Assembly (NCBI GenBank): GCA_964563505.1
Contig: CAZLXW010000039.1
Coordinates: 1-34,944, forward strand
Length of the DNA stretch: 34,944 nucleotides
Reading direction: 5' to 3'
Origin: UBA1351 sp964563505
Lineage (GTDB): Bacteria > Bacillota > Clostridia > Lachnospirales > Vallitaleaceae
A model generated the notes under the pieces. The model had not been told where the DNA came from, searched no databases, and worked only from the letters and a program-made list of their open reading frames with translations. Each line of letters opens with the position of its first letter. Position 1 is the first letter of the stretch. Of this stretch, positions 1 through 8,567 are shown one piece after another. Made by a program: the position numbers and the translations under genes.

Positions 1-21
1 TAGGTATAACTTGGTTTACTT

Positions 22-45
22 CACTATTCAATTATCAAAAGTTCA
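22..45 (-). other. pre-rRNA leader (boxA/16S processing region)
   Basis: Read on the minus strand this segment begins TGAACTTTTGATAATTGAA, which closely resembles the conserved leader found just before 16S rRNA in Firmicutes (TGAACxTTGAAAACTGAATA type). It lies about 40 nt downstream of the second of two strong promoters. The 16S gene itself would lie beyond base 1 and is not in the window. The match is by eye to a remembered consensus. Confidence 0.7.
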
Positions 46-61
46 TTGTATTTTTCTGTGT

Positions 62-82
62 TTCGCTGTTTTTGTCAGCGAA
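62..82 (-). other. hairpin in the rRNA leader
   Basis: TTCGCTG (62-68) and CAGCGAA (76-82) form a perfect 7-bp stem with a 7-nt loop. It sits at the very start of the transcript predicted from rRNA promoter P2, so it is probably a leader stem-loop. It has no U-tract of a terminator in the direction of transcription. Confidence 0.5.
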
Positions 83-86
83 GATT

Positions 87-115
87 ATAATATCATATCT
101 CTTCGTCAATGTCAA
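87..115 (-). promoter_or_regulatory. rRNA operon promoter P2
   Basis: On the minus strand TTGACA (110-115) is followed after exactly 17 bases by TATTAT (87-92). It is the second of two near-consensus sigma-A promoters reading towards the left edge, and the pre-rRNA leader follows it. Tandem P1/P2 promoters are typical of Firmicutes rRNA operons. Confidence 0.8.
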
Positions 116-191
116 CAGCTTTTTTATTTTCTTTTCGCTTTTTCCGTTTAGTCCATATGGTATTATGGTCCTCACTTGACCAGCGAAGTGT

Positions 192-220
192 ATTATAGCA
201 TCGCTATTTATCTGTGTCAA
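192..220 (-). promoter_or_regulatory. rRNA operon promoter P1
   Basis: On the minus strand TTGACA (215-220), a 17-base spacer and TATAAT (192-197) make a perfect sigma-A consensus promoter. It is the upstream member of the tandem pair and lies about 30 bases past the cvpA stop codon. I see no terminator hairpin between that stop and P1, so readthrough from the upstream genes is possible. Confidence 0.85.
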
Positions 221-250
221 TACTATTTTCATTTTTTTATTTTTTATTTT

Positions 251-976
251 TTATGAAAACTGTTTAAATGCCCAAAGCATAAAAATACTTGCTTGATCAA
301 GGTAATGAATAATCGGATTGTTTTCATATATATATCCCGCAATAACCGACTCATCGACAAGGCGGACAAGTTCTTGATTATTTGTCACGGTAATCAGCAA
401 TGAAATAATACCTATAAATAAAATAACGATAATGCTACCTAAACCAACGCCTAATATACTACCTGCTAATTTGTTTGTCATATTTAAGAAAGGCAATTTT
501 GCAATTAGATCTAATATATTGATGATGACAGCCATTAAAATAATAACAATGATAAATAGCGCAATGAAAATCAAAATATTCAAAACGATGTTTGCCAACA
601 TACCACTGACATATTGGTCAAACGATGTTGCGCCAACTCGATTAAATCCTTCTGTATTATTATTTTCCTTGAGCAACATCTTAAGCACATTCGGAACATT
701 CAAAAGATTGATGGCTTGGTACTGTTCTTCCTTACCCACTAACCCCATAAAAATTTCACTAAAATTAAAGGATTCCGCTATTTTCAACGAAAGGTTCTCA
801 TGAATTGTGGTTTGTGTTATAACAAACTTTGTCATAATTGGATATAAATAGTACGTTACTCCAAAAGCAATAATTAGAGATAACATACTATATAACGTTT
901 TTATGAACCCTTTACTAAAACCATATAATATAGCGCCTAAAATAATAATAATAATAATAAAATCTAGCGTATTCAT
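251..976 (-). CDS. CvpA family membrane protein
   Basis: Integral membrane protein of about 241 residues in the CvpA family, named after a protein needed for colicin V production in E. coli; its biochemical role in Firmicutes is unclear. The N-terminus (MNTLDFIIIIIILGAI, then YGFSKGFIKT) shows the usual pattern of a short first membrane helix followed by a G-x-x-K/R-G-F segment. Further hydrophobic helices lie near residues 25-45, 125-155 and 165-195. I chose the ATG at 976 because AGGTGAG lies 5 bases upstream; a GTG at 985 overlapping the previous stop codon is the alternative. It follows the DUF5711 gene with almost no gap, a pairing I recall from other Clostridia, and is probably co-transcribed with it. 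Confidence 0.85.
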   Translation of the reverse strand: MNTLDFIIIIIILGAILYGFSKGFIKTLYSMLSLIIAFGVTYYLYPIMTKFVITQTTIHENLSLKIAESFNFSEIFMGLVGKEEQYQAINLLNVPNVLKMLLKENNNTEGFNRVGATSFDQYVSGMLANIVLNILIFIALFIIVIILMAVIINILDLIAKLPFLNMTNKLAGSILGVGLGSIIVILFIGIISLLITVTNNQELVRLVDESVIAGYIYENNPIIHYLDQASIFMLWAFKQFS

Positions 977-981
977 AAAAC

Positions 982-2121
982 TCACCTTTCTATAATTTTT
1001 AATATCTTATATCCATAGTCACTTTGCGCTATGTATGTCGACTTATTCACCTCATAGAACTTATGGAAATCCGAATATGTTGATGAAAACCATATTCTGT
1101 TCTTTCGGTCGAATTTAATAATTTTTGATTGTGTAATAATAAAGTAATTATCCTGATTACTGGAAATCCCTTCAATTGCTTCATCAAATCGATGTTTAAT
1201 AATTAATTTTCCGTGAAAATCAAATACACCAACACTATTGGCATAATCACTTTCACTATATTGCTTGGCATCACCAAACAAAACAATAAGTTCATTGGCG
1301 GTTGCTTCTACATCAACAATTTCCGCTTCCAAGGGAATCTCCACAAGCTGAGTCGGTTTTCCCTCCGCATCAAAAATATGAATATATTCATCTAGAACCG
1401 ATATTACCGTCCGATTATTGATCCAAAAAACATCAACAGGTAAGGTGTTTTCATAGGTGAATCCTCCAACAATTTTTTCATCCATTTGGTCATATTTTTC
1501 TTCAAAGTTAAAAAAGGCAATTTGCGTTTGAAGTCGATTATTGCCTATGCCTAAATAGGATGCTACCATTCTATTTAAATCATCGGATGTACCCACTGCA
1601 ATCGGATATCCATCTTCAATAAAGCGAGTTCCTCTACCAATAACAACCTCCCCTTGATCATTATAATAGTTAATGAAATGTTGCGCTTTTCCTTCCATAA
1701 CTGTCGTTAAAAAACCTTCACTGTTAATATTAATATCTATAATCGGCCAATCTTCTTTAACTTCAAATAAAAAACCTTTTTCATCAAATACATATACAGA
1801 CTTTTTCATAATGTCAGCAACAGCAATATACTTACCTGAATGGACCATGTAAGGCGTTTCCAAATAAAAGCTTTTACTCCATACATTCTTATTATTCAAG
1901 TCTTTTTTAATGAGTCCGTTTTTACTACACAAAAAAACAGCATCTTCGATAACTGCCATTTGTATATATGTCTCCTCAAATATTTGTGTATCCACTGTCT
2001 GAAGATAAACTTCGCCACCATTAAAACGATAATACTGAGGTCTTATAACAAATGTATATATCAAACTGGTTATCGCAATAAAAACCAAAATTCCAAACAC
2101 ATAAACACTCTTATTCTTCAT
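982..2121 (-). CDS. DUF5711 family protein, membrane-anchored beta-propeller-like
   Basis: A 379-residue protein with one N-terminal membrane helix (about residues 8-27) and a large extracytoplasmic domain. The domain is built of repeated short beta-strand blocks such as VYVFDEKGFLFEV, IHIFDAEGKPTQLVEI and VGVFDFHGKLIIKH. This is the pattern of PQQ-like or WD-like propellers and matches DUF5711, whose function is unknown. GGTGA lies just upstream of the ATG. Its stop codon lies in the few bases before the cvpA-like gene, so the two are very likely an operon. The glgA terminator lies only 25 bases upstream, so the promoter must be very close to the start or transcription must read through. Confidence 0.8.
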   Translation of the reverse strand: MKNKSVYVFGILVFIAITSLIYTFVIRPQYYRFNGGEVYLQTVDTQIFEETYIQMAVIEDAVFLCSKNGLIKKDLNNKNVWSKSFYLETPYMVHSGKYIAVADIMKKSVYVFDEKGFLFEVKEDWPIIDININSEGFLTTVMEGKAQHFINYYNDQGEVVIGRGTRFIEDGYPIAVGTSDDLNRMVASYLGIGNNRLQTQIAFFNFEEKYDQMDEKIVGGFTYENTLPVDVFWINNRTVISVLDEYIHIFDAEGKPTQLVEIPLEAEIVDVEATANELIVLFGDAKQYSESDYANSVGVFDFHGKLIIKHRFDEAIEGISSNQDNYFIITQSKIIKFDRKNRIWFSSTYSDFHKFYEVNKSTYIAQSDYGYKILKIIER

Positions 2122-2145
2122 CGTTCACCAACTTTTGTTTTTTCG

Positions 2146-2192
2146 TAAAAAAAGTGATGATTCTCAAAAAACGACCTGATGAATCACCACTT
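2146..2192 (-). terminator. rho-independent terminator of glgA
   Basis: AAGTG-A-TGATTC (2152-2163) pairs with GAATCA-C-CACTT (2181-2192), giving an 11-bp stem with one A/C mismatch. On the minus strand the stem is followed by a run of seven T (complement of 2147-2153). It lies directly after the glgA stop codon. Confidence 0.8.
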
Positions 2193-2202
2193 CAATGAAT
2201 AA

Positions 2203-3624
2203 TTATTCCATGATTCGTTCATATTGTTCAATATATTCTCTCGCCGCTTTGCTCCAAGAGAACCTTGTCGTCATCCCTCTCCTAATCAATGCATTCCAAT
2301 CATCCTTTTGCTGATAGAGTTCCAAGGCTCTTTGTATCGATTGAACAAATTCATCACTGTTATAATTCTTAAACAAAAATCCAGTACTTTCTTCCGGACT
2401 TTCTTTATGGTCAACTATTGTATCTCCCAGTCCACCAGTGCGTCGCACAATTGGAATAGTCCCATATCTTAAGCTATATAATTGAGATAATCCACATGGC
2501 TCAAACAAAGATGGCATTAAAAATATATCAACAGAACCGTATATTCGTCGAGCTAAATTTTGATTAAACAAAATATTCGCACTAACTTTATCCGGATACT
2601 CACTCTCCAACTTCTTAAGCCGACTTTCATAAAAATAATCACCTGATCCCAATATGACAAACTGCACATCTTGATTCAATAAGCGTTCCATGGCTTGAAT
2701 GATTAAGTCAACACCTTTTTGTTCGGCCAAACGGGTGACAACTCCCAACAAGGGAACATCCCGTTCCGGCAATCCTAATTCTCTTTGAAAACTTGCTTTT
2801 TGCTTTGGCTTCATTTGTATAAAGTTTTCAACTGAAAAATTATGTTCTAGCGCTTGATCTGTCGCCGGATCATACTTATCATAATATATTCCATTAACGA
2901 TTCCATAAATTTTGTCGGAATATTTTCTTAACAGACCGTCAAGTCCATAGCCATACCAAGGGGTCTGAATTTCCTTCGCATACGTTTTACTTACTGTGGT
3001 CACTAAGTCAGCATAGACGATGCCGGCTTTCATATAACAAACCTTACCATGATACTCAATCGCATCCATGTTAAAGTATTTGGTCGGCAAATTCAGGTCA
3101 TCTAAAACACTCTTATCAAAAACGCCTTGATACTGAAGATTATGAATGGTGAACATTAAGCGAATATTATGATAAAAGTCTAAATGCACATATTCCTTCT
3201 TCATAAATAGAGCGATAAGGGCTGATTGCCAATCATTTAAATGAATAACATCTGGTTGCAAATTTAAAAAAATCAACATCTCAAGCGTCGCTTTGCAAAA
3301 AAATCCAAAGCGTTCATCATCATCGGTATATCCATAGAGCCCATCGCGTTCAAAATAATCTGTATTGCCAATGAAATACGTTAAAACGCCATCGTAATCT
3401 AATGTATAAACATCGGCTACTTTTGCCTGTCCTCCGGTCTCAACAATAAAGCTAAACTCTCGTTTTAACTCATAATTGTCCTCAATCCCTCTATATTTAG
3501 GCATGACACGTATAATGTCCACACCTTCTTCTTTCAACGCTATTGGTAGCGCCTCCGCTACATCTGCTAAGCCACCTGAAGCAGCATAAGGTACAGTCTC
3601 TGACGATACAAATAAAATTTTCAT
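2203..3624 (-). CDS. glgA: glycogen synthase (ADP-glucose, GT5)
   Basis: Transfers glucose from ADP-glucose to the non-reducing end of an alpha-1,4-glucan in cytoplasmic glycogen synthesis. The 473-residue length is normal for bacterial GlgA. Diagnostic motifs are the N-terminal SGGLADVAEALP (residues 16-27), the central TRLAEQKGVDL, and the C-terminal FEPCGLSQLYSLRYGT with RRTGGLGDT, which carries the catalytic Glu and phosphate-binding Gly of GT-B enzymes. I start at the ATG at 3624, after GAGAGGT; the open frame extends 29 codons upstream into the promoter. Residue 15, the ADP-glucose-contacting Lys of E. coli GlgA (KTGGL), is Ala here (A-S-G-G-L). No glgB, glgC or glgP is in the window, so the gene stands alone between its own promoter and terminator. 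Confidence 0.95.
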   Translation of the reverse strand: MKILFVSSETVPYAASGGLADVAEALPIALKEEGVDIIRVMPKYRGIEDNYELKREFSFIVETGGQAKVADVYTLDYDGVLTYFIGNTDYFERDGLYGYTDDDERFGFFCKATLEMLIFLNLQPDVIHLNDWQSALIALFMKKEYVHLDFYHNIRLMFTIHNLQYQGVFDKSVLDDLNLPTKYFNMDAIEYHGKVCYMKAGIVYADLVTTVSKTYAKEIQTPWYGYGLDGLLRKYSDKIYGIVNGIYYDKYDPATDQALEHNFSVENFIQMKPKQKASFQRELGLPERDVPLLGVVTRLAEQKGVDLIIQAMERLLNQDVQFVILGSGDYFYESRLKKLESEYPDKVSANILFNQNLARRIYGSVDIFLMPSLFEPCGLSQLYSLRYGTIPIVRRTGGLGDTIVDHKESPEESTGFLFKNYNSDEFVQSIQRALELYQQKDDWNALIRRGMTTRFSWSKAAREYIEQYERIME

Positions 3625-3666
3625 TTGTTTACCTCTCAAAATCATTTTGTGGTCATTGTCATTCTT

Positions 3667-3696
3667 ATTATAACATATTGTAAATGACTCTGTCAT
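3667..3696 (-). promoter_or_regulatory. glgA promoter
   Basis: Minus strand ATGACA (3691-3696), an 18-base spacer, then TATAAT (3667-3672), about 40 bases upstream of the chosen glgA start. The -35 box has 5 of 6 consensus bases. Confidence 0.6.
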
Positions 3697-3711
3697 ATAT
3701 ATATTATCCAT

Positions 3712-3741
3712 TTCACTAAAATATCATAAATATGATATACT
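3712..3741 (+). promoter_or_regulatory. possible pepF promoter
   Basis: TTCACT (3712-3717), an 18-base spacer and TATACT (3736-3741) precede the oligopeptidase gene by about 30 bases. Both boxes are imperfect. It diverges from the glgA promoter. Confidence 0.4.
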
Positions 3742-3773
3742 TAAAACATATTTTTTTCGAATAAGGAGGTATT

Positions 3774-5573
3774 ATGAGTAAAATCGCATATACAAAACGA
3801 AGTGAAATTCATCCTAATTACACATGGGACCTAACGCATATGATTACATCTAAGGACGAATGGAATCAAGTCTATTCGCAAATTCAAGAGCTTCTTAAAG
3901 ATGTCAGCGCTTACAAGGGTCAACTGACCCTCTCTGCAAAAACGCTTTACGACGCATTAGAATTACGTTCTGATCTATTTATTTTATTTCATCGTATTTA
4001 TGTTTATTCAAACATGAAACTTCACGAAGATACCGGAGATAACGTTTCACAAGAAGCTGTTCAAAAAGTAAATGGATTAGACGTCAATGTTAACTCCCAA
4101 CTAGCATTTTTTGAACCCGAATTAATGACTGCAGATATTTCTGTAATCCGAGAATATATGGCATCATATGAACCTCTATCAAAATATGCCCACTTTTTTG
4201 ACAATCTTTTCCGACAAAAAAAACACATCTTGCCGAGAGAACATGAAGAGTTATTAGCACTTGCCGGAGACTTTACCGGATCACCAGGCGAGATTTTTTC
4301 TATGTTTATGAACGCTGATCTTGTTTTGCCGGAGATTCAAGATGAAGACGGTAACAAACTGCCCCTATCTTTAGGTTCCTATCAGCGTTACATCAAAAGC
4401 AAAGATCGCACCTTACGAAAAAATGCATTTGAAAGTCTTCATCAGAAAATGAAGGATCATACAAACACATTAACAAGCATTTATCTTTCGAGTTTAAAAA
4501 AGGATGTTTTTGAAATGCGCGCACGTAAGTACAGCACTTCCTGCGAAGCTTCATTGAGCGGTAAGAACATTGACGTTTCAGTTTATGATAATCTGATTCA
4601 AACCGTACATAATCACCTTCCTCTTCTGCATCGATATGTTCGCTTACGCAAAAAAATGCTGAATCTATCTGACTTACATATGTACGATTTATATACACCA
4701 TTGGTCAATGATATGGATCAAACGATTACTTATGAAGACGGAAAAAAAATTGTTTTAGACAGTTTGAAGCCACTAGGTGATGATTATCTAGAACTTGTGC
4801 ACAAGGGATTTAGCGAACGTTGGATTGATGTTTATGAAAATAAAGGCAAGCGTAGTGGAGCTTATTCTTGGGGAACCTACGATAGACACCCCTACATTTT
4901 GTTAAATCATCAAGATACCCTAAACAGCACTTTTACCTTAGCTCACGAAATGGGTCACGCTCTCCATTCTTATTATTCAAATAGCCATCAACCTTATATT
5001 TATCATTCCTATCCGATTTTTTTAGCTGAAGTTGCTTCAACCGTCAATGAATCATTACTTATTCAACATTTACTTGCCAACGCTAATGAAAAAAATCAAA
5101 AATTATATTTGTTAAACTATTATATGGAAAGTTTTCGGACAACCTTATATCGTCAAGTTATGTTTGCTGAATTTGAAAAAAAGGCCCATGACCTTCTGGA
5201 AAATGGGGATCCGATTACTTCAGACGGCATGTTTGCCATTTATAAAGACTTGAATCAGACATATTATGGTGATGACATAATTGTTGATGACCTGATTGGA
5301 TATGAATGGTCACGAATACCACATTTTTATAATGCTTTTTATGTGTATCAATATGCAACCGGATTTTCTGCAGCTGTTGCCTTATCCAAAAATATACTTG
5401 AAGGTGGTTTATCCGCTGCTGATCACTATAAAAGCTTTTTAAAAAGCGGCTCCTCAAAGTATCCGATTGATATACTTAAAGAAGCCGGTGTTGATATGAC
5501 ACAAACAACCCCCATTGAAGAAGCCTTATCTGTATTCGAAAAACTTCTCGATGAGATGGAGTCTTTGGTATAG
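3774..5573 (+). CDS. pepF: oligoendopeptidase F (M3B family)
   Basis: Cytoplasmic zinc metallopeptidase that cuts short peptides, mostly 6-18 residues long in this family. The full 599-residue length is typical. The active site is HEMGH (H391, E392, H395) in the stretch FTLAHEMGHALHSYYS. The third zinc ligand is very probably E419 in FLAEVASTVNE. The helical N-terminal M3B region (about residues 1-200) precedes the catalytic domain. AAGGAGGT lies just before the ATG. The gene is monocistronic, divergent from glgA and convergent with hydE, whose stop codon lies 5 bases away. Confidence 0.95.
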   Translation: MSKIAYTKRSEIHPNYTWDLTHMITSKDEWNQVYSQIQELLKDVSAYKGQLTLSAKTLYDALELRSDLFILFHRIYVYSNMKLHEDTGDNVSQEAVQKVNGLDVNVNSQLAFFEPELMTADISVIREYMASYEPLSKYAHFFDNLFRQKKHILPREHEELLALAGDFTGSPGEIFSMFMNADLVLPEIQDEDGNKLPLSLGSYQRYIKSKDRTLRKNAFESLHQKMKDHTNTLTSIYLSSLKKDVFEMRARKYSTSCEASLSGKNIDVSVYDNLIQTVHNHLPLLHRYVRLRKKMLNLSDLHMYDLYTPLVNDMDQTITYEDGKKIVLDSLKPLGDDYLELVHKGFSERWIDVYENKGKRSGAYSWGTYDRHPYILLNHQDTLNSTFTLAHEMGHALHSYYSNSHQPYIYHSYPIFLAEVASTVNESLLIQHLLANANEKNQKLYLLNYYMESFRTTLYRQVMFAEFEKKAHDLLENGDPITSDGMFAIYKDLNQTYYGDDIIVDDLIGYEWSRIPHFYNAFYVYQYATGFSAAVALSKNILEGGLSAADHYKSFLKSGSSKYPIDILKEAGVDMTQTTPIEEALSVFEKLLDEMESLV

Positions 5574-5578
5574 GACTT

Positions 5579-6622
5579 TTACTTCAAAAAATCAACATGG
5601 TCACCGCGTGACATATTGACTTGGAAGCCTGAACTGTTGATGCGTTTTTCAATACAACCACGGCAGTGAGCCGCCTCGTCGCCGGTACAAATCTTGCCAT
5701 CATACAGCAAGTATTTATCTCGTACCGTTGTTGGTGATAGGTTTGGCATAACGACATTGGCTCCTGCCTTTAATCCTTTTTCACGCCCTTGGGGGCTAAT
5801 AGAACCAAGCGCAGTTGTAGCAGGTAATAGTACTCCCGGCAACATTAAACGAATAATAGCCAGAAGAATCGTTGTCATCCGTAAGTCCCCACCGATTTCA
5901 TTCGCCAGAGGAGTATCTTTATGGGGAATAAATGGCCCGATACCAACCATTTGTGGTTGCAGTTCTTTTAAGAACCTCAAATCACTTACAAGGTCTTGGC
6001 TTGTTTGACCTGGTAGCCCAACCATAAATCCGGCACCAATTTGGTAACCGATTTTTTTGAGATCATATAAACATTGTATTCGTTCATCATAACTCATCTT
6101 TGGATGTAATTTTTCATAAAGGCCACGTGCGCTTGTCTCATGACGAAGTAAATATCTGTCTGCTCCTGCATCATAGTATTTTTGATAAGATGCATAAGGC
6201 TTTTCGCCAATGGATAACGTTATAGCAATATCGGTATACTTTTCTTTGATACGTTTAATCATGTTGACAATATCTTCATCTGTATATTGGCTATCTTCTC
6301 CACCCTGCAATACAAAGGTTCGATAACCCAACTCATATCCGACTTTACAGCATTCAAGAATTTCATCAATGGATAAACGATATCTGTCCGCCAGTTTATT
6401 TGAACGTCGTATGCCGCAATAGCTACAGTCGTTTTTACAAAAATTTGTAAATTCGATTAATCCTCGCATATAGACATCTTTGCCGTAAACCTTTTGTCTG
6501 CGTTCATCCGCTTTTTTAAATAAGTAGTCCATTGAGTCATCATCTAAGTTGTTTATTAGGTCCACCAATTCCAAATCTGATAAATCTTGATTTTGGAATA
6601 AGCGTTCAATCATTTGTTTCAT
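5579..6622 (-). CDS. hydE: [FeFe] hydrogenase H-cluster radical SAM maturase HydE
   Basis: Radical S-adenosylmethionine enzyme that works with HydF and HydG to assemble the H-cluster of [FeFe] hydrogenase. The radical-SAM cluster motif is CKNDCSYC (C62, C66, C69). The C-terminal CTGDEAAHCRGC reproduces the Cx7CxxC motif that binds an accessory cluster in Thermotoga HydE. LQGGEDSQYTDEDI and MVGLPGQT are also family segments. The relatives biotin synthase and PylB were considered and fit less well. The start at 6622 follows AAGGAG; a longer frame starts at 6643. The first 17 bases overlap the end of the niaR-like gene, so the two are probably translationally coupled. HydF, HydG and the hydrogenase are not in the window. 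Confidence 0.92.
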   Translation of the reverse strand: MKQMIERLFQNQDLSDLELVDLINNLDDDSMDYLFKKADERRQKVYGKDVYMRGLIEFTNFCKNDCSYCGIRRSNKLADRYRLSIDEILECCKVGYELGYRTFVLQGGEDSQYTDEDIVNMIKRIKEKYTDIAITLSIGEKPYASYQKYYDAGADRYLLRHETSARGLYEKLHPKMSYDERIQCLYDLKKIGYQIGAGFMVGLPGQTSQDLVSDLRFLKELQPQMVGIGPFIPHKDTPLANEIGGDLRMTTILLAIIRLMLPGVLLPATTALGSISPQGREKGLKAGANVVMPNLSPTTVRDKYLLYDGKICTGDEAAHCRGCIEKRINSSGFQVNMSRGDHVDFLK

Positions 6623-7151
6623 TGTAATCTCCTTCGTCTTCATATAAATATCCTAAATTTTGTAACGCTTGCTCAATACGATCGAGGTCTTTTTCACTAT
6701 TAGCTTCAACTGTATGATAATGAACATTATCCGTTAAAAACATCAATGGCTTGAATTCTACTGTTTGACACTTTTTAATGTATGCTTGCATCTGGTGAGT
6801 GTTTTCTATATTCATATCCGCTACTAAGTCCCCATAAATCGGATGATGGATAAAAACATTGAGTAAACTACCACCTAAATCAAGTATCGTTCCAAGTTCT
6901 TTTTCAATGTCCTCCTGATTATGCTTAACCGCAAAAACACGTTTCGGCATATTCATATGAAACGAGAAATAAATGTAACCGTCTGCAGTCGAAACAATTT
7001 GCTCACCTACCGCCCGTAAAAGTGCAATATCTTGAACAATAACTTGTCGACTCACACCATATTTTTTTGCCAATTCTGCACCTTTCATTGCTTTTAACGA
7101 TTTCATCAAGTCTTTTCGTATGCATTCTCGACGTTCATTTCCTTTCAACAT
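6606..7151 (-). CDS. niaR: NiaR-type niacin-responsive repressor (HTH-11 + 3H domain)
   Basis: A 181-residue transcription factor. An N-terminal winged helix (about residues 10-60, with LAKKYGVSRQVIVQDIALLR) is followed by a 3H domain, so named for conserved histidines, visible here as VKHNQED, FIHHPIYGDL and VHYHTVEA. Family members such as B. subtilis YrxA/NiaR and Thermotoga TM1602 bind niacin with a metal and repress NAD biosynthesis or niacin uptake genes. No NAD gene is nearby. Instead the gene sits 15 bases after a histidine kinase gene and overlaps hydE, so its targets cannot be told from context. Confidence 0.88.
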   Translation of the reverse strand: MLKGNERRECIRKDLMKSLKAMKGAELAKKYGVSRQVIVQDIALLRAVGEQIVSTADGYIYFSFHMNMPKRVFAVKHNQEDIEKELGTILDLGGSLLNVFIHHPIYGDLVADMNIENTHQMQAYIKKCQTVEFKPLMFLTDNVHYHTVEANSEKDLDRIEQALQNLGYLYEDEGDYNETND

Positions 7152-7166
7152 TTCCCTTCATCCTCT

Positions 7167-8567
7167 CTATAAATCTTTTATACGCATTGTAAAACAAACT
7201 CCATGTTCTAAATTATCCACATTATATATAATGTGATGCTTGTCAAATATTTGTGATGCAATTGCCAGACCCAATCCCGTACCAACGCTTTTATTCCGAC
7301 TCTTTCCTTTATAAAAACTTTCAAACAAATGTGTTAAATCATTTGCTTCGATTGGTTCTCCTGAATTTATGATTGTTATTTTTGTAACTTCCTGTTCATT
7401 ATACACATCAACGGTGATTAAGTCATCCGAATTTTTTATAGCGTTATTTAAAATATTCGTTACGGCTTGTTCTAATCGCAGTACATCGCCTTGAATAACA
7501 ACGTCACGAACGCACTCATCTGTATAGTAAAAGCGAAGATCTTTACCTTCAATAACCCGTCGATAGCGCTCCATTAATGTTGATAAAAAGGGTCGAAGAT
7601 GAATTTCATTAAAATCAAAAGAGAGTGTATTCGTTTCAAGCTGTGATAACTCTAACAGGTCTCGAATGATATGACTCATCTTATCCGCTTCCTCTTCAAT
7701 CACTTGATAATATTCAATCATCTCATCCTCATCAACAATACCATCTGTTAATGCTTCTGTATAACTTGATATTATAGAAATCGGTGTTTGTAATTCATGG
7801 GAAACTTGAGCCACAAATCGACGACGCATTAAATCTATGTTTTTTTCTTTTTGAATTTCTACATATAAATCATTAATTGTGCTTTCAAGTTTATTACTGA
7901 TTGAATTTAGCTCTTGCCCCAATTCACCCAGCTCATCTTGACGCACGCCTTGATAATAGTGGTTAAATTTAAGATTGCCTATATTTCTTGCAACACGATG
8001 CAATTCTTTAATGGGACGGGTAATATTGGACGATAATATAAATGACAAAGCAAGTGCAACAAGGGTAGCAATTATTAAAAGAATATTCAGAAAGGCTTTA
8101 AGAGTACTTATGGTATCTTCAATAGCTACAATCGGAATTTGCAAGGCGGCATACTTATCGCTTTCTAACTGATCAATGAAAATTAGCCACCTAGCACCTT
8201 CAACAGGAAAAGAAGTCTCATAGACCAATCCGACTTGATCTTTATAAACAATTTCTTTTATAATAACGCCTTCGCTATATTGGAGGCGCTTATTTTCAAA
8301 AACCACTTTATTTGTGCTTGTATCTAGAATCTGAATCTTTCCCTCAAACATATATCCCAAGTATTCAATGCGATTCAGCGCTTCATCTTCACTATCACTG
8401 GTGTTATAGATTACATTAATCGAATTAGCAACCTCCTTCATACCCATAATTTTATTTCCATAATAATAGCGTTGAATAAAGTAATTTACACCTACACTAA
8501 AAACAAGTGCAATAATCACAATTAAAATCATAAACGAACTTAATATGCGAATACGTATCGACTTCAT
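7167..8567 (-). CDS. sensor histidine kinase (HAMP, HisKA, HATPase)
   Basis: Membrane kinase of 466 residues. Order: TM1 about 9-31; extracytoplasmic sensor about 32-155; TM2 about 158-180; HAMP about 181-235; phospho-acceptor helix with FVAQVSHELQTPIS (H257); ATP-binding domain with the N-box NILNNAIKN and the G-box GTGLGLAIA. The HELQTP variant of the H-box is seen in some Gram-positive envelope-sensing kinases. Its ATG follows the stop codon of the response regulator without a gap, so the pair forms one unit and the cognate partner is clear. The signal is unknown. Confidence 0.93.
   Translation of the reverse strand: MKSIRIRILSSFMILIVIIALVFSVGVNYFIQRYYYGNKIMGMKEVANSINVIYNTSDSEDEALNRIEYLGYMFEGKIQILDTSTNKVVFENKRLQYSEGVIIKEIVYKDQVGLVYETSFPVEGARWLIFIDQLESDKYAALQIPIVAIEDTISTLKAFLNILLIIATLVALALSFILSSNITRPIKELHRVARNIGNLKFNHYYQGVRQDELGELGQELNSISNKLESTINDLYVEIQKEKNIDLMRRRFVAQVSHELQTPISIISSYTEALTDGIVDEDEMIEYYQVIEEEADKMSHIIRDLLELSQLETNTLSFDFNEIHLRPFLSTLMERYRRVIEGKDLRFYYTDECVRDVVIQGDVLRLEQAVTNILNNAIKNSDDLITVDVYNEQEVTKITIINSGEPIEANDLTHLFESFYKGKSRNKSVGTGLGLAIASQIFDKHHIIYNVDNLEHGVCFTMRIKDL

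Noticed and set aside
35..232. 65-codon open frame on the minus strand
   Set aside because: It consists of the two rRNA promoters and the pre-rRNA leader, has no ribosome binding site and no recognisable protein features.
432..803. 123-codon plus-strand frame
   Set aside because: Lies wholly inside the cvpA-like gene on the opposite strand; no ribosome binding site.
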